A stretch of DNA of 64,000 nucleotides from Chitinophaga deserti. GTDB lineage: Bacteria > Bacteroidota > Bacteroidia > Chitinophagales > Chitinophagaceae. The stretch covers positions 62,001 to 126,000 of the forward strand of contig NZ_QFFK01000006.1 of NCBI RefSeq assembly GCF_003149455.1. Direction: 5' to 3'. The position numbers were made by a program, and so were the translations under genes. The notes under the pieces were generated by a model. It searched no databases. It saw only the letters and a program-made list of their open reading frames with translations, and had not been told where the DNA came from. Every line of letters begins with the position of its first letter. Positions within the stretch are counted from its first letter, which is position 1. This document shows positions 1-8,423 of the stretch, piece by piece.

Positions 1-1
1 C

Positions 2-1699
2 ACGCAAACCATAAAGAAGAATGAACTCATCCTTTGGTTTTATGTCCGCAACAATATCGGAAAAGTAGCTTCCCTTATTTTGCTGATAATATTCTGTACT
101 GTTTTCCTGCGTACCCTGAAAAAGAAAGTACAGGCCGATGGCATGCTGCGGAAGGATTGGGACAGCCAGTTAGTATTGCGCTATCCCACCTTGTCGGCCA
201 TCATGATCATCATCAGTATTTTCCAGTTCATTTTCCCCGATCCGCCTTTTGTTTTCGTATGTATACTGTGGGTACTTGCATCCGGTAGCCTCACGATAAT
301 CTTTCACCGTTTCATCACTACCCATTGGCTACGCTTCTGGTGCGTGATGTGGGGCCTGTTCCTTCTTGCCTGTGCGGATAATCTCATTCTGCAGGCTTCG
401 CGGGAAGAGCGCTGGGCGATGTTGTGCCTGGCGGTGGCGGGTATAGTTGTCAGCTCGCTGTTCCTGATACGCGGGCGGCGGGAAGATCTCCGGGAAAAGT
501 GGATCGTGTATTTCATGTACTTTATCGTAGGCGTGGAGTTGCTGTCGGTTATCGCTAATATTTCAGGGCGTTTCAATCTCGCAAAGGCACTCATGGCCAG
601 TGGCTTCATCAGCGTTATTATCGCTATCATGTTCCTGTGGACCGTACGCCTGATCAATGAAGCGCTCACACTGGCTTCAGATATTTACCAAACACCAGAG
701 CGCCAGCTGTTCTTCGTGAACTTTGCAGCCGTGGGCCGTAAAGCACCCCGGTTCTTTTACTTCTTCCTCGTGATAGGCTGGTTCATACTTTTCGCCCGAA
801 CGTTCTACGCATTTAAACTGGTAACCCAGCCGGTGACGGATTTCCTGTTTGATCAGCGCACGATCGGTCAGTATAGTTTCTCATTTTTCAGTGTACTGGC
901 ATTCTTCGGCATCCTCATCCTGTCGTCCATCATCTCTAAAATAGTTTCCTTCTTCGCATCCGATAAAACGAATCACGGAACCGATAGCGGTGGTGCTGCG
1001 GGCCTCGGTAGCTGGTTACTGGTAGTGAGGATATTTATCTTCGTAATAGGCCTTTTACTGGCATTTGCAGTAGCAGGCATTCCGCTGGACAAGGCTACCT
1101 TCGTGATGGGCGCCCTGGGTGTGGGTATTGGCTTCGGCCTGCAATCCCTCGTCAATAACCTGGTAAGTGGTGTGATACTGGCATTCGAGAAGCCGCTGAA
1201 CGTTGGCGATCTTGTAGAGGTGAAAGGAAAAGCCGGACTGGTACAGTCTATCGGTTTCCGGAGCAGCGTGCTGCATACCCTGGAAGGATCTCACCTCGTA
1301 ATACCAAACGGAGAATTGCTGAACGATCAGCTGGTGAACTGGAACATGCAGCAGCCAAAGCGTCATAGTGAGCTGACAGTGGGTGTATCGTATGATTCCA
1401 ACCTGGAAGAAGTGGAGAAGACGCTGTACCGGTTGGTAAAAGAACAGGAACATGTATTGGCTAGCCCCGAGCCGGTGATTTTCGCTACTGAGTTTAGCGA
1501 CAGCAGCATACAATTACAAATTTACTTCTGGACCCCCGGCCTGCGTTCCGGGAAAATTGCCAAAAGCCGGCTGATCTTCGCCATACATGCTGCTTTCCGT
1601 GAACAGGGCATCGTGATCCCATTCCCGCAGCGCGACGTACATATCAAACAAGCACCTGATCCGCGGGAGGATAAAGGTGATGACGGCGCATCTGATTGA
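2..1699 (+). CDS. MscS-family mechanosensitive ion channel, 5' end cut by window
   Basis: An inner-membrane small-conductance mechanosensitive channel that would release solutes under hypo-osmotic shock. The reading frame is open from base 2, so the true start lies upstream; the ATG at 80 falls inside a hydrophobic segment and is not a credible start. Many membrane helices (about 150-1000) precede the conserved pore-lining segment at about 1090-1180, rich in Gly and Ala (GALGVGIGFGLQSLVNN). The MscS beta domain follows, with FEKPLNVGDLVEV and VIPNGELL at about 1180-1320, and then the cytoplasmic alpha/beta domain. The long N-terminal membrane part resembles the larger MscK/YbdG-like members rather than minimal MscS. 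It is followed by a 136-bp gap before an unrelated gene. Family assignment is firm; gating properties cannot be read from the sequence. Confidence 0.9.
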   Translation, partial: TQTIKKNELILWFYVRNNIGKVASLILLIIFCTVFLRTLKKKVQADGMLRKDWDSQLVLRYPTLSAIMIIISIFQFIFPDPPFVFVCILWVLASGSLTIIFHRFITTHWLRFWCVMWGLFLLACADNLILQASREERWAMLCLAVAGIVVSSLFLIRGRREDLREKWIVYFMYFIVGVELLSVIANISGRFNLAKALMASGFISVIIAIMFLWTVRLINEALTLASDIYQTPERQLFFVNFAAVGRKAPRFFYFFLVIGWFILFARTFYAFKLVTQPVTDFLFDQRTIGQYSFSFFSVLAFFGILILSSIISKIVSFFASDKTNHGTDSGGAAGLGSWLLVVRIFIFVIGLLLAFAVAGIPLDKATFVMGALGVGIGFGLQSLVNNLVSGVILAFEKPLNVGDLVEVKGKAGLVQSIGFRSSVLHTLEGSHLVIPNGELLNDQLVNWNMQQPKRHSELTVGVSYDSNLEEVEKTLYRLVKEQEHVLASPEPVIFATEFSDSSIQLQIYFWTPGLRSGKIAKSRLIFAIHAAFREQGIVIPFPQRDVHIKQAPDPREDKGDDGASD

Positions 1700-1835
1700 T
1701 TAATAGCTGTTTAAGCAATATTTCTGCTATCCGTCACAATCTCCGGAATTTTTATAGCCTGGTTATTATATTGTGGGAATCTAGTTTAAACCACGTTGTG
1801 GAAGCGTAAGCCGTTCCCACATTACAGCTTTTTTA

Positions 1836-4547
1836 ATGCCCATGCGTATACCTGGAATTTCCCTGTTAAAGTGCTTACCGGTGCTGATGGCGGCATGCCT
1901 CACCGGAGCTACTTCCTGCAACGAGCGCCCCGTGCGCCCTGCACATCCGAAAACGGATAAACTCAAAGTACCTGATGGCTTCGTGGCGGAGCATCTCTTT
2001 AGTCCGTCTGACAGCGGCCGTGGATCCTGGGTGGCCATGACTTTCGATGACAAGGGCCGCCTTATCGTTTCCGATCAGTACGGCGCCCTTTACCGTTTAC
2101 AACTGCCGGCAATCGGGGCAGACAGTACACAGAAAGTAATAATAGCCCCCCTCGGCCTCGGCACCGATACCATTCCCGGTACGGATTCCGTTTCCCCTAA
2201 AGTATCCATAGGTTATGCGCAGGGGCTGCTATATGCTTTCAACAGCCTGTATGTGATGGTAAATCACAACCCCAATAAGAACTTCGACAAAGGCAGCGGG
2301 CTTTACCGCCTGCAGGATACCAATGGCGATGATCAGTTCGATAAAATCACCCTCATGAAAGCCATGGAGGGATCAGGCGAGCATGGTCCGCACAGTATCA
2401 TCCTTTCCCCGGATAAAAAATCCATCTACCTCATCGCAGGTAATCATACCGATTTGCCGGAGATGGATGCGTATATGTTACCCAAAAACTGGAATGAAGA
2501 CAACCTGATCCCCCGTATGGTAGACCCTAACGGGCATGCCGTAAACAGAATGGCGCCGGGCGGGTGGATTGCGAAGATTGATCCGGAAGGAAAGCACTGG
2601 GAGCTGGTAAGCGCGGGTTACCGCAATCCATTTGATATTGCATTTAATGATGCGGGCGACCTCTTTACTTATGATTCCGATATGGAATGGGATTTTGGAC
2701 TGCCCTGGTACCGCCCCACACGGATCTGCCATGCAGCAGGAGGGAGCGATTTCGGGTGGCGTACAGGAACCATGAAATGGTCTGCTACCTATCCGGATAA
2801 CCTGCCGCCCGTAATCAATATCGGGCAGGGATCGCCCACCAACCTGGTATATGGTGGCAATGCCCGGTTCCCGGAGAAATACCGCAGGTCTATGTTCGCA
2901 TTCGACTGGAGCTTCGGAATCGTATATGCCCTGCAGGTGGAAGCCGATGGCGCATCCTATACCGCCAAAGGAGAAGAATTCATTTCAGGATCACCACTGC
3001 CGTTGACAGACGGGGTGATTGGGCCTGATGGAGCACTATATTTCCTCACAGGTGGCAGAAGGCTGGAATCAGATCTTTATCGCGTTTATCACGAAGATGC
3101 TGACGATTTTTCAGAACCGCTGAAAGCACCTGAACCTCCTGCAGCACATGCCGTGCGCCTGCAAATGGAGCAATATCACCATGGTCCCAATCCGGCAGCT
3201 ATTGAAGCTGTATGGCCCCAGCTGAAACATGCAGACCGCTTTGTAAGATATGCAGCCCGTATTGCCCTGGAACACCAACCCGTGGAACAGTGGAAGGCTA
3301 AAGTATTTACGGAAACCGATCCGGTAACGGTTATTCAGTCTTCCATTGCGCTGGCCCGGAACGGGAACGCTTCGCTGCGCGACAGCATCTTAAATAAACT
3401 GGTACAAATCGATTATGCGAAACTGACGGAAGCCCAGCAGATAGATATTCTGCGTGCGGCGGAACTCACCATAGCCCGTATGGGTAAGCCGGAAGGTGAA
3501 GCAAATAATGCATTGGCAGCCTACCTGCAGCCGCATTTCCCTGCCAGAACCAATGAGCTGAACCGCATGCTGAGCAAGCTGCTGGTGCATATAGGCGCCC
3601 CCGGGGCCGTAAGTACCACGCTGGAGCTGATGGCGCATGCAAAAGATGATACGGCTACGCAGCAATCATTGCTCACATCGGCAGACCTGATTATGCGCAA
3701 TCCGCAATACGGTATGACTATCGGTGGCATGCTGGCTAAAATTCCCCCTGCACAACAAACCTATTATGCAACGGTGCTTTCCGCTGCGAAAGAAGGCTGG
3801 ACGGATCCGCTGCGTGAGCAATACTTCAAATGGTTTGCCGGCGCCTTCGCCTACCAGGGCGGCAACAGCTTTGTGGGATATATCAATAACGCACGTAAAA
3901 ACGCACTGGCACTGGCTCCCAAAGAACAATTCGCGCAGCTCAATACATTGTCGGGCGACTCCATCGTGAAAGCAGGGGGGAACTTTACCGCAGTAAAAGG
4001 GATACAGCCCAAAGGGCCCGGCCGTGGCTGGAAGGTAGAGGAAGCGGTGAAGATGGTAGATAGTATCGGCTATGGAAGCGTTAATTTCGAACAGGGTCAG
4101 GCTATGTTTGCCGCATCGCTATGCGGCGCCTGTCATTCCATTGCCGGGCAGGGCGGCGTAGCAGGGCCGGATCTTACACAGCTTGGCACCCGGTTCAGTA
4201 ATAAAGACATCCTCGAATCCATCATCGATCCGAATAAAACCATCTCCGATCAGTATGGCGCCACTGTTTTCTTTCTGAAAGAAGGAGGTAGCATCATGGG
4301 CAGGCTGATCAATGAGGATGACAAGTTGTATTACATCTCCCAGAATCCTTTTTCACCGCAGGATATCCGTAAAGTGGAAAAAAGCAGTGTGTCTAAAACA
4401 CGCGTGTCGGAAGTATCGCCCATGCTGCCGGGGATGATCAACAGGCTGAGCCCGCAGGAACTGGTAGATCTGATGGCTTACCTGAAATCCGGCGGCAACG
4501 TGAAAGACACGATATACAGCAACAATCAACGCTCAGCCAGCCGCTGA
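1836..4547 (+). CDS. PVC-type cytochrome c lipoprotein with N-terminal beta-propeller and HEAT-like middle
   Basis: A 903-residue secreted protein. The N-terminus has a signal peptide ending near ATSC, a plausible lipobox (Cys28). Residues about 40-410 look like the glucose/sorbosone dehydrogenase-type beta-propeller (GPHSIILSPD, AGYRNPFDIAFN, GVIGPDGALYFLTGG). Residues about 430-720 are alpha-helical and HEAT-like. The C-terminus is the haem-binding domain of Planctomycetes/Verrucomicrobia-type proteins: CGACH at Cys763-His767, GPDLTQLG, then ESIIDPNKTISDQY and the MPGMINRLSPQELVDLMAYL tail. Such proteins are thought to oxidise sugars or polyols and pass electrons to the bound haem; the substrate is unknown. 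A DUF1080 lipoprotein lies 31 bp downstream and probably shares the transcript, a pairing that suggests glycoside or keto-sugar breakdown in the periplasm. Confidence 0.85.
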   Translation: MPMRIPGISLLKCLPVLMAACLTGATSCNERPVRPAHPKTDKLKVPDGFVAEHLFSPSDSGRGSWVAMTFDDKGRLIVSDQYGALYRLQLPAIGADSTQKVIIAPLGLGTDTIPGTDSVSPKVSIGYAQGLLYAFNSLYVMVNHNPNKNFDKGSGLYRLQDTNGDDQFDKITLMKAMEGSGEHGPHSIILSPDKKSIYLIAGNHTDLPEMDAYMLPKNWNEDNLIPRMVDPNGHAVNRMAPGGWIAKIDPEGKHWELVSAGYRNPFDIAFNDAGDLFTYDSDMEWDFGLPWYRPTRICHAAGGSDFGWRTGTMKWSATYPDNLPPVINIGQGSPTNLVYGGNARFPEKYRRSMFAFDWSFGIVYALQVEADGASYTAKGEEFISGSPLPLTDGVIGPDGALYFLTGGRRLESDLYRVYHEDADDFSEPLKAPEPPAAHAVRLQMEQYHHGPNPAAIEAVWPQLKHADRFVRYAARIALEHQPVEQWKAKVFTETDPVTVIQSSIALARNGNASLRDSILNKLVQIDYAKLTEAQQIDILRAAELTIARMGKPEGEANNALAAYLQPHFPARTNELNRMLSKLLVHIGAPGAVSTTLELMAHAKDDTATQQSLLTSADLIMRNPQYGMTIGGMLAKIPPAQQTYYATVLSAAKEGWTDPLREQYFKWFAGAFAYQGGNSFVGYINNARKNALALAPKEQFAQLNTLSGDSIVKAGGNFTAVKGIQPKGPGRGWKVEEAVKMVDSIGYGSVNFEQGQAMFAASLCGACHSIAGQGGVAGPDLTQLGTRFSNKDILESIIDPNKTISDQYGATVFFLKEGGSIMGRLINEDDKLYYISQNPFSPQDIRKVEKSSVSKTRVSEVSPMLPGMINRLSPQELVDLMAYLKSGGNVKDTIYSNNQRSASR

Positions 4548-4578
4548 TGCATATCGTAAACCCGACAGGTAAACACAC

Positions 4579-5361
4579 GTGAAAATGATATCAAAGCTCA
4601 AAGTAATAACTGTTGCCGTCGCACCTTGTATGATGCTCTTTTCCAGTTGTGGCAGTGGTACGGGAAAGCAGTCGGGAGATTCGACGGAGGTAAATACTGA
4701 TGCCGGCTATACATCCATCTTCAACGGAAAAGACCTCCGTGGCTGGGATGGAGATACAGTTCACTGGAGTGCGGAGAATGGTATCCTGACAGGAGAGATC
4801 ACGCCTGAGAAACCTTTATTGCACAATACCTATATCATCTGGCAGGGTGGCCAGCCGGGAGATTTTGAACTGAAACTACAGTTTCGGATTACCTCGGGCG
4901 GCAACAGCGGAATTAACTACAGGAGTGAAAAGAAGGAAGGTTCAACGTATGCCCTGAAGGGCTATCAGGCCGATATTGATGGTGCTAACCGCTATTCCGG
5001 GCAGAACTTTGATGAAGAAGGGCGTACCACGCTGGCTTACCGCGGGCAGCGGGTAACAGTTCCTGAAAGCAATGTAGCAATACACGAAGGCATCAAACAC
5101 AATGCCTGGGCAGCGGTGCAGGTAACGGAAACCCTCGGGGAAGCGGAAGCGCTCCTGTCCGTTATTAAAAACAACGAATGGAACGAGTACCTCCTCGTAG
5201 CCAAAGGTAACCGGTTGCAGCATTACATCAACGGCACCCTTATGAGTGATGTGACGGACAATGATACTGTTAACCGCAGGCTCAAGGGCTGGCTGGGTTT
5301 GCAGATTCATTCAGGGCCACCCATGAAAGTGGAGTTTAAAGACATTCAGCTCAAACAATAA
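4579..5361 (+). CDS. DUF1080 (3-keto-disaccharide hydrolase family) lipoprotein
   Basis: A 260-residue lipoprotein with a signal peptide and the lipobox LFSSC (Cys24). The DUF1080 fold, a concanavalin-like jelly roll, begins at FNGKDLRGWDG (about residue 49). It continues through GDFELKLQFRI, the GGNSGINYRS motif typical of the family, and WNEYLLVAKGNRLQHYINGTLMSDVTD, and ends in GLQIHSGPPMKVEFKDI. Characterised relatives cleave 3-keto-disaccharides; many others are unassigned. The first codon taken is GTG at 4579; an in-frame ATG two codons later (4585) is equally possible. It follows the cytochrome c propeller gene by 31 bp, and an oxidase/ketoglycoside hydrolase partnership would fit, though that is inference. 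A strong terminator follows directly. Confidence 0.85.
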   Translation: MKMISKLKVITVAVAPCMMLFSSCGSGTGKQSGDSTEVNTDAGYTSIFNGKDLRGWDGDTVHWSAENGILTGEITPEKPLLHNTYIIWQGGQPGDFELKLQFRITSGGNSGINYRSEKKEGSTYALKGYQADIDGANRYSGQNFDEEGRTTLAYRGQRVTVPESNVAIHEGIKHNAWAAVQVTETLGEAEALLSVIKNNEWNEYLLVAKGNRLQHYINGTLMSDVTDNDTVNRRLKGWLGLQIHSGPPMKVEFKDIQLKQ

Positions 5362-5364
5362 AGT

Positions 5365-5395
5365 AAAGGCCGCCGGTAAAAGGGCGGCCTTTTTT
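5365..5395 (+). terminator. Rho-independent terminator after the DUF1080 gene
   Basis: A perfect 10-bp stem, AAAGGCCGCC paired with GGCGGCCTTT, around an 8-nt loop and followed by a T run. It starts three bases after the stop codon and closes the cytochrome c/DUF1080 transcript. Confidence 0.9.
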
Positions 5396-5455
5396 ATAGG
5401 ATGCGGGTGCTGCTGCAAAACGTACATTCCTTACCTTTAAAAAAAAATATCAGAC

Positions 5456-6310
5456 ATGGTGAAAGCATTTTTAGGAATGGGACTGCTGGGATCGAATTTC
5501 GTAACAGCGATGTTGGAAAAGGGTGATAAAGTACATGTTTGGAACCGCAGCGCAGCAAAAGCCGCCGCACTGGAGCCCTTGGGCGCTTCCGTATTTGCCA
5601 CACCTGCCCGTGCAGTGCAGGGAGCTGCTGTTGTACACATCACTTTAAAAGACGATAATAGTGTGGATGAAGTGCTAGCAGCGGCAGAAACCGGCCTGCA
5701 GCCGGGCGCCATAATCATCGACCATACTACAACTACCAGGGAAGGGGCTATTGCACGTACGCAGGCATGGAAAGATAAAGGCTTCACCTATCTACATGCC
5801 CCGGTGTTTATGGGGCCCGCCAATGCGCGTGAAGGCAGTGGTTATATGCTGGTATCGGGCGATCCGGCAGTAGTGGAAAAAGTAACTCCTTTGCTGGAGA
5901 AAATGACGGGGCAGCTGATACCACTGGGCCCGGAAGAAGGGAAGGCCGCAGCCATGAAACTGATTGGCAACTGCTTCCTCGTGGCGTTCACGGCAGGATT
6001 GCGCGATACCTTTGTGCTGGCAGGTGCATTAGGGCAACAGCCCCGTGATATCAGCGGGCTTTTCGAGATATGGAACCCTGCACAGATGTTGCCGGCACGT
6101 ATACGCCGTATGAGCGGAGGTGACTACACCAAACCATCTTGGGAACTGGATATGGCCAGGAAAGACACGCAGATTTTCATTGATACTGTTCAGCAGAGCG
6201 GCGGCAACCTGGCTGTTATGCCGGCCATTGCTGCACTGATGGACGAATGGATCTCAAAGGGATTCGGTAACAACGACTGGAATGTGATTGCGAAAGACGC
6301 GGTTAAATAA
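5456..6310 (+). CDS. NAD(P)-dependent oxidoreductase, 3-hydroxyisobutyrate dehydrogenase-like
   Basis: A 284-residue cytoplasmic beta-hydroxyacid dehydrogenase-family enzyme. The Rossmann dinucleotide motif GMGLLGS sits at the extreme N-terminus (about residues 7-13), and the next segment, VHVWNRSAAKA, carries the Asn-Arg that favours NADP in this family. The substrate-side motif is degenerate but recognisable (VFMGPANAREGSGYMLVSGD). The catalytic-lysine helix is EEGKAAAMKLIGNCFLV. The C-terminal all-helical domain (about 165-284) is complete, so length fits the family. Relatives reduce small beta-hydroxy or glyoxylate-type acids, or imines; the exact substrate cannot be told here. The downstream DUF4184 gene begins 10 bp after the stop and may be co-transcribed. 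Confidence 0.8.
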   Translation: MVKAFLGMGLLGSNFVTAMLEKGDKVHVWNRSAAKAAALEPLGASVFATPARAVQGAAVVHITLKDDNSVDEVLAAAETGLQPGAIIIDHTTTTREGAIARTQAWKDKGFTYLHAPVFMGPANAREGSGYMLVSGDPAVVEKVTPLLEKMTGQLIPLGPEEGKAAAMKLIGNCFLVAFTAGLRDTFVLAGALGQQPRDISGLFEIWNPAQMLPARIRRMSGGDYTKPSWELDMARKDTQIFIDTVQQSGGNLAVMPAIAALMDEWISKGFGNNDWNVIAKDAVK

Positions 6311-6320
6311 AAGTATTTTC

Positions 6321-7082
6321 ATGCCATTCACCTTTTCACATCCCGCTATCGTTTTGCCACTGGCAGTGTTACCTCGCAGGCGGTTTTCTGCCACAGGGCT
6401 CATTGCGGGTAGTATGGCACCGGATTTTGAGTATTTCCTCCGCATGAAAGTACATAGTGCTTACAGTCATACTTTATGGGGACTGGCTGCCTTCGACCTG
6501 CCGCTGGGCATACTGATGGCATTTGTGTTTCATGAACTGGTGAAGCCATCGCTGATACCCAACCTTCCCGGATACCTGCAGGTCCGTTACAGCCCCTTTG
6601 CCGGATTCTCATGGCGCCGGTATTTTACCGGATACTGGCCGGTAGTGTGCTATTCAGTATTGCTGGGCGCGGCCTCCCATGTTCTTTGGGACAGCTTTAC
6701 TCATGAACATGGGTACTTTGTGGAAAACTGGCAGGCTTTGACGGGAATGGTTACATGGGGGAGCATGGAAGTGCCGGTATACAAGATATTGCAACACGGC
6801 AGTACACTTGCCGGTGCATTGATGATACTATTGTTCATTCATAAACTTCCGGTGGGCAATCAGTCCACTCAGTCAACTGACTTCCGGTATTGGTGTGTAG
6901 TAACCGGGATTACAGCTACAATTGTAGGTGTGAGGTTACTGATGGGGTTACAGGTAACAGCATATGGAAACCTGGTAGTTACCTTTATAGCCGCTTTGCT
7001 GGCAGCACTGATACTCACCCCGCTGGTATTGAGGGGTATAAATATGGGCGACAGGAAAGCAGCAGGAGAAGGGGGGAGGTGA
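6321..7082 (+). CDS. DUF4184 family integral membrane protein
   Basis: A 253-residue membrane protein. The start at ATG 6321 is chosen because it gives the family's characteristic N-terminus, MPFTFSHPAIVLPL; an upstream in-frame ATG at 6288 would overlap the preceding gene. The family's conserved histidine/aspartate-bearing segments are present: GSMAPDFEYFL, HSAYSHTLWG and ASHVLWDSFTHEHGYF. Roughly six membrane helices are visible. The His/Asp pattern recalls membrane metal-dependent hydrolases, but no activity is established for DUF4184. It is 10 bp downstream of the oxidoreductase gene and 46 bp upstream of another small membrane protein. Confidence 0.8.
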   Translation: MPFTFSHPAIVLPLAVLPRRRFSATGLIAGSMAPDFEYFLRMKVHSAYSHTLWGLAAFDLPLGILMAFVFHELVKPSLIPNLPGYLQVRYSPFAGFSWRRYFTGYWPVVCYSVLLGAASHVLWDSFTHEHGYFVENWQALTGMVTWGSMEVPVYKILQHGSTLAGALMILLFIHKLPVGNQSTQSTDFRYWCVVTGITATIVGVRLLMGLQVTAYGNLVVTFIAALLAALILTPLVLRGINMGDRKAAGEGGR

Positions 7083-7128
7083 GTGTTGCCCAGCCGTACA
7101 AACCATTTGAAGTTAATGCGCCGATCAT

Positions 7129-7530
7129 ATGAAAACTATCCTGAACGACATTCCGAAACTAAGGAAAATCCTGTGGGCCGATGCTTTTATAGGCGGTGCA
7201 ACTGCCGTGGCAGGCCTTGCCCTTTACGGCTGGTGGAGCAGATTCCTGGGGCTGCCTGACAGGTTGGTGCTCATTATTGCGGCGGTAACCGGGTTGTATG
7301 CAATGATGGCAGTTTGCCTGGCAATTATGAAACCGCTGAAACCTAAGCCTGTACAATGGCTGGTGCTCGCTAACTGGTTGTGGACCGCGGTGAGTGTGGG
7401 AATGCTGATATACTATTTTGGTGGTGCTTCCGTTTTCGGTAAAGTTTTCCTCATCCTGCAAATCGTAGTAGTAGGGGGACTCGCATGGCTGGAAGGACGG
7501 CATGTGGAGCGGGTTGCTTCGAAAGTGTAG
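7129..7530 (+). CDS. Small four-helix membrane protein, function unknown
   Basis: A 133-residue protein with four hydrophobic stretches at about residues 13-35, 44-67, 74-96 and 100-120, starting MKTILNDIPKLRKILWADAFIGG. No catalytic motif or recognised domain is evident. It is the last gene of a same-strand run and is convergent with a DNA glycosylase whose stop lies 16 bp away, so the two transcripts meet here without a clear terminator hairpin. Confidence 0.65.
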   Translation: MKTILNDIPKLRKILWADAFIGGATAVAGLALYGWWSRFLGLPDRLVLIIAAVTGLYAMMAVCLAIMKPLKPKPVQWLVLANWLWTAVSVGMLIYYFGGASVFGKVFLILQIVVVGGLAWLEGRHVERVASKV

Positions 7531-7546
7531 GTGACGGGTAAGATTT

Positions 7547-8290
7547 TTACTTTTTCTTTGTTTTATACAACTGCTGACAACTGTCGCAGAAGAATGTTCT
7601 CCGTTTTGTAATGCCCATATATTCCTTGTGTACGGGTATTTTGCAACGGGGACAAGTCTTTTTAGTATGGATTTGCCAGTTTCTTTTTAATACTCCTTCT
7701 TTTTTCCATTCCATAAACTGAAAACTGTACTCCACAACGTCATTCACCAGCTGCCTTAGTTTTGCGGGAGGTAGTGCACTGATGTGAGTTGCCGGGTGTA
7801 TGCGTGTGCGGAAGAGAACTTCATTTTTGATAATGTTTCCTGCTCCGGCGAATATCTTTTGGTTCAGTAATGCATCGCAAACCAGCATATCAGGATGCTG
7901 CCGGAGTTTTTTACGTGCATTTGCCGCGTTCCAATTGGGATTGAGAACGTCCGCACTCCAGTCATACAATTCATCCAGCGGCTCATGGAGGATGCGGATG
8001 GTGCGGGTATACAGATTTACTTCCTGCTTACCGAATGAAAGGCGTAATGCAGGGGGAGTTTCCTTTCTTTCATTAATCAGGCAAGTACCGAATAACATGA
8101 AATGAATCCGTATCGTAAATGCTGGAAACCGGATCAGGAGTTCTTTACCAAAGGTGCGTATCTCAATAATCTTTTTGCCTTTTAATTCCTTTACAGGAAT
8201 ATCCACAGTTCCCTCAGCAGCAGTAACTTTTTTACCGGTGAACTTCGCCAGTGCTTCTTTCCATATAACAAGTGAAGGACCTTCGGGCAT
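7547..8290 (-). CDS. DNA-formamidopyrimidine glycosylase / endonuclease VIII family protein
   Basis: A base-excision repair glycosylase/AP lyase of 247 residues. It starts MPEGPSLVIWKEAL, giving the catalytic Pro2 and Glu3 that fix the start codon. FGKELLIRF carries the conserved beta-hairpin lysine, the helix-two-turn-helix region holds LLNQKIFAGAGNIIKNEVLF, and the C-terminal four-cysteine zinc finger is CPRCKIPVHKEY...FFCDSC. The family removes oxidised bases and nicks the backbone. The Bacteroidota subfamily sits closer to Nei than to MutM, so the substrate is more likely oxidised pyrimidines than 8-oxoguanine, although this is a guess. It stands alone; the next gene upstream on this strand ends 133 bp away. 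Confidence 0.9.
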   Translation of the reverse strand: MPEGPSLVIWKEALAKFTGKKVTAAEGTVDIPVKELKGKKIIEIRTFGKELLIRFPAFTIRIHFMLFGTCLINERKETPPALRLSFGKQEVNLYTRTIRILHEPLDELYDWSADVLNPNWNAANARKKLRQHPDMLVCDALLNQKIFAGAGNIIKNEVLFRTRIHPATHISALPPAKLRQLVNDVVEYSFQFMEWKKEGVLKRNWQIHTKKTCPRCKIPVHKEYMGITKRRTFFCDSCQQLYKTKKK

Positions 8291-8423
8291 GGTGCATTTT
8301 TAATTATACTGCAGTCAAGAACCGCACCGGGACGGATTGTATGGCTGTTACTCTAATTAAACCGCTTTATTGGTGATGATGTGCTACATATTGGTGTTGG
8401 TATGGAACGGTTTTATTTAAACT

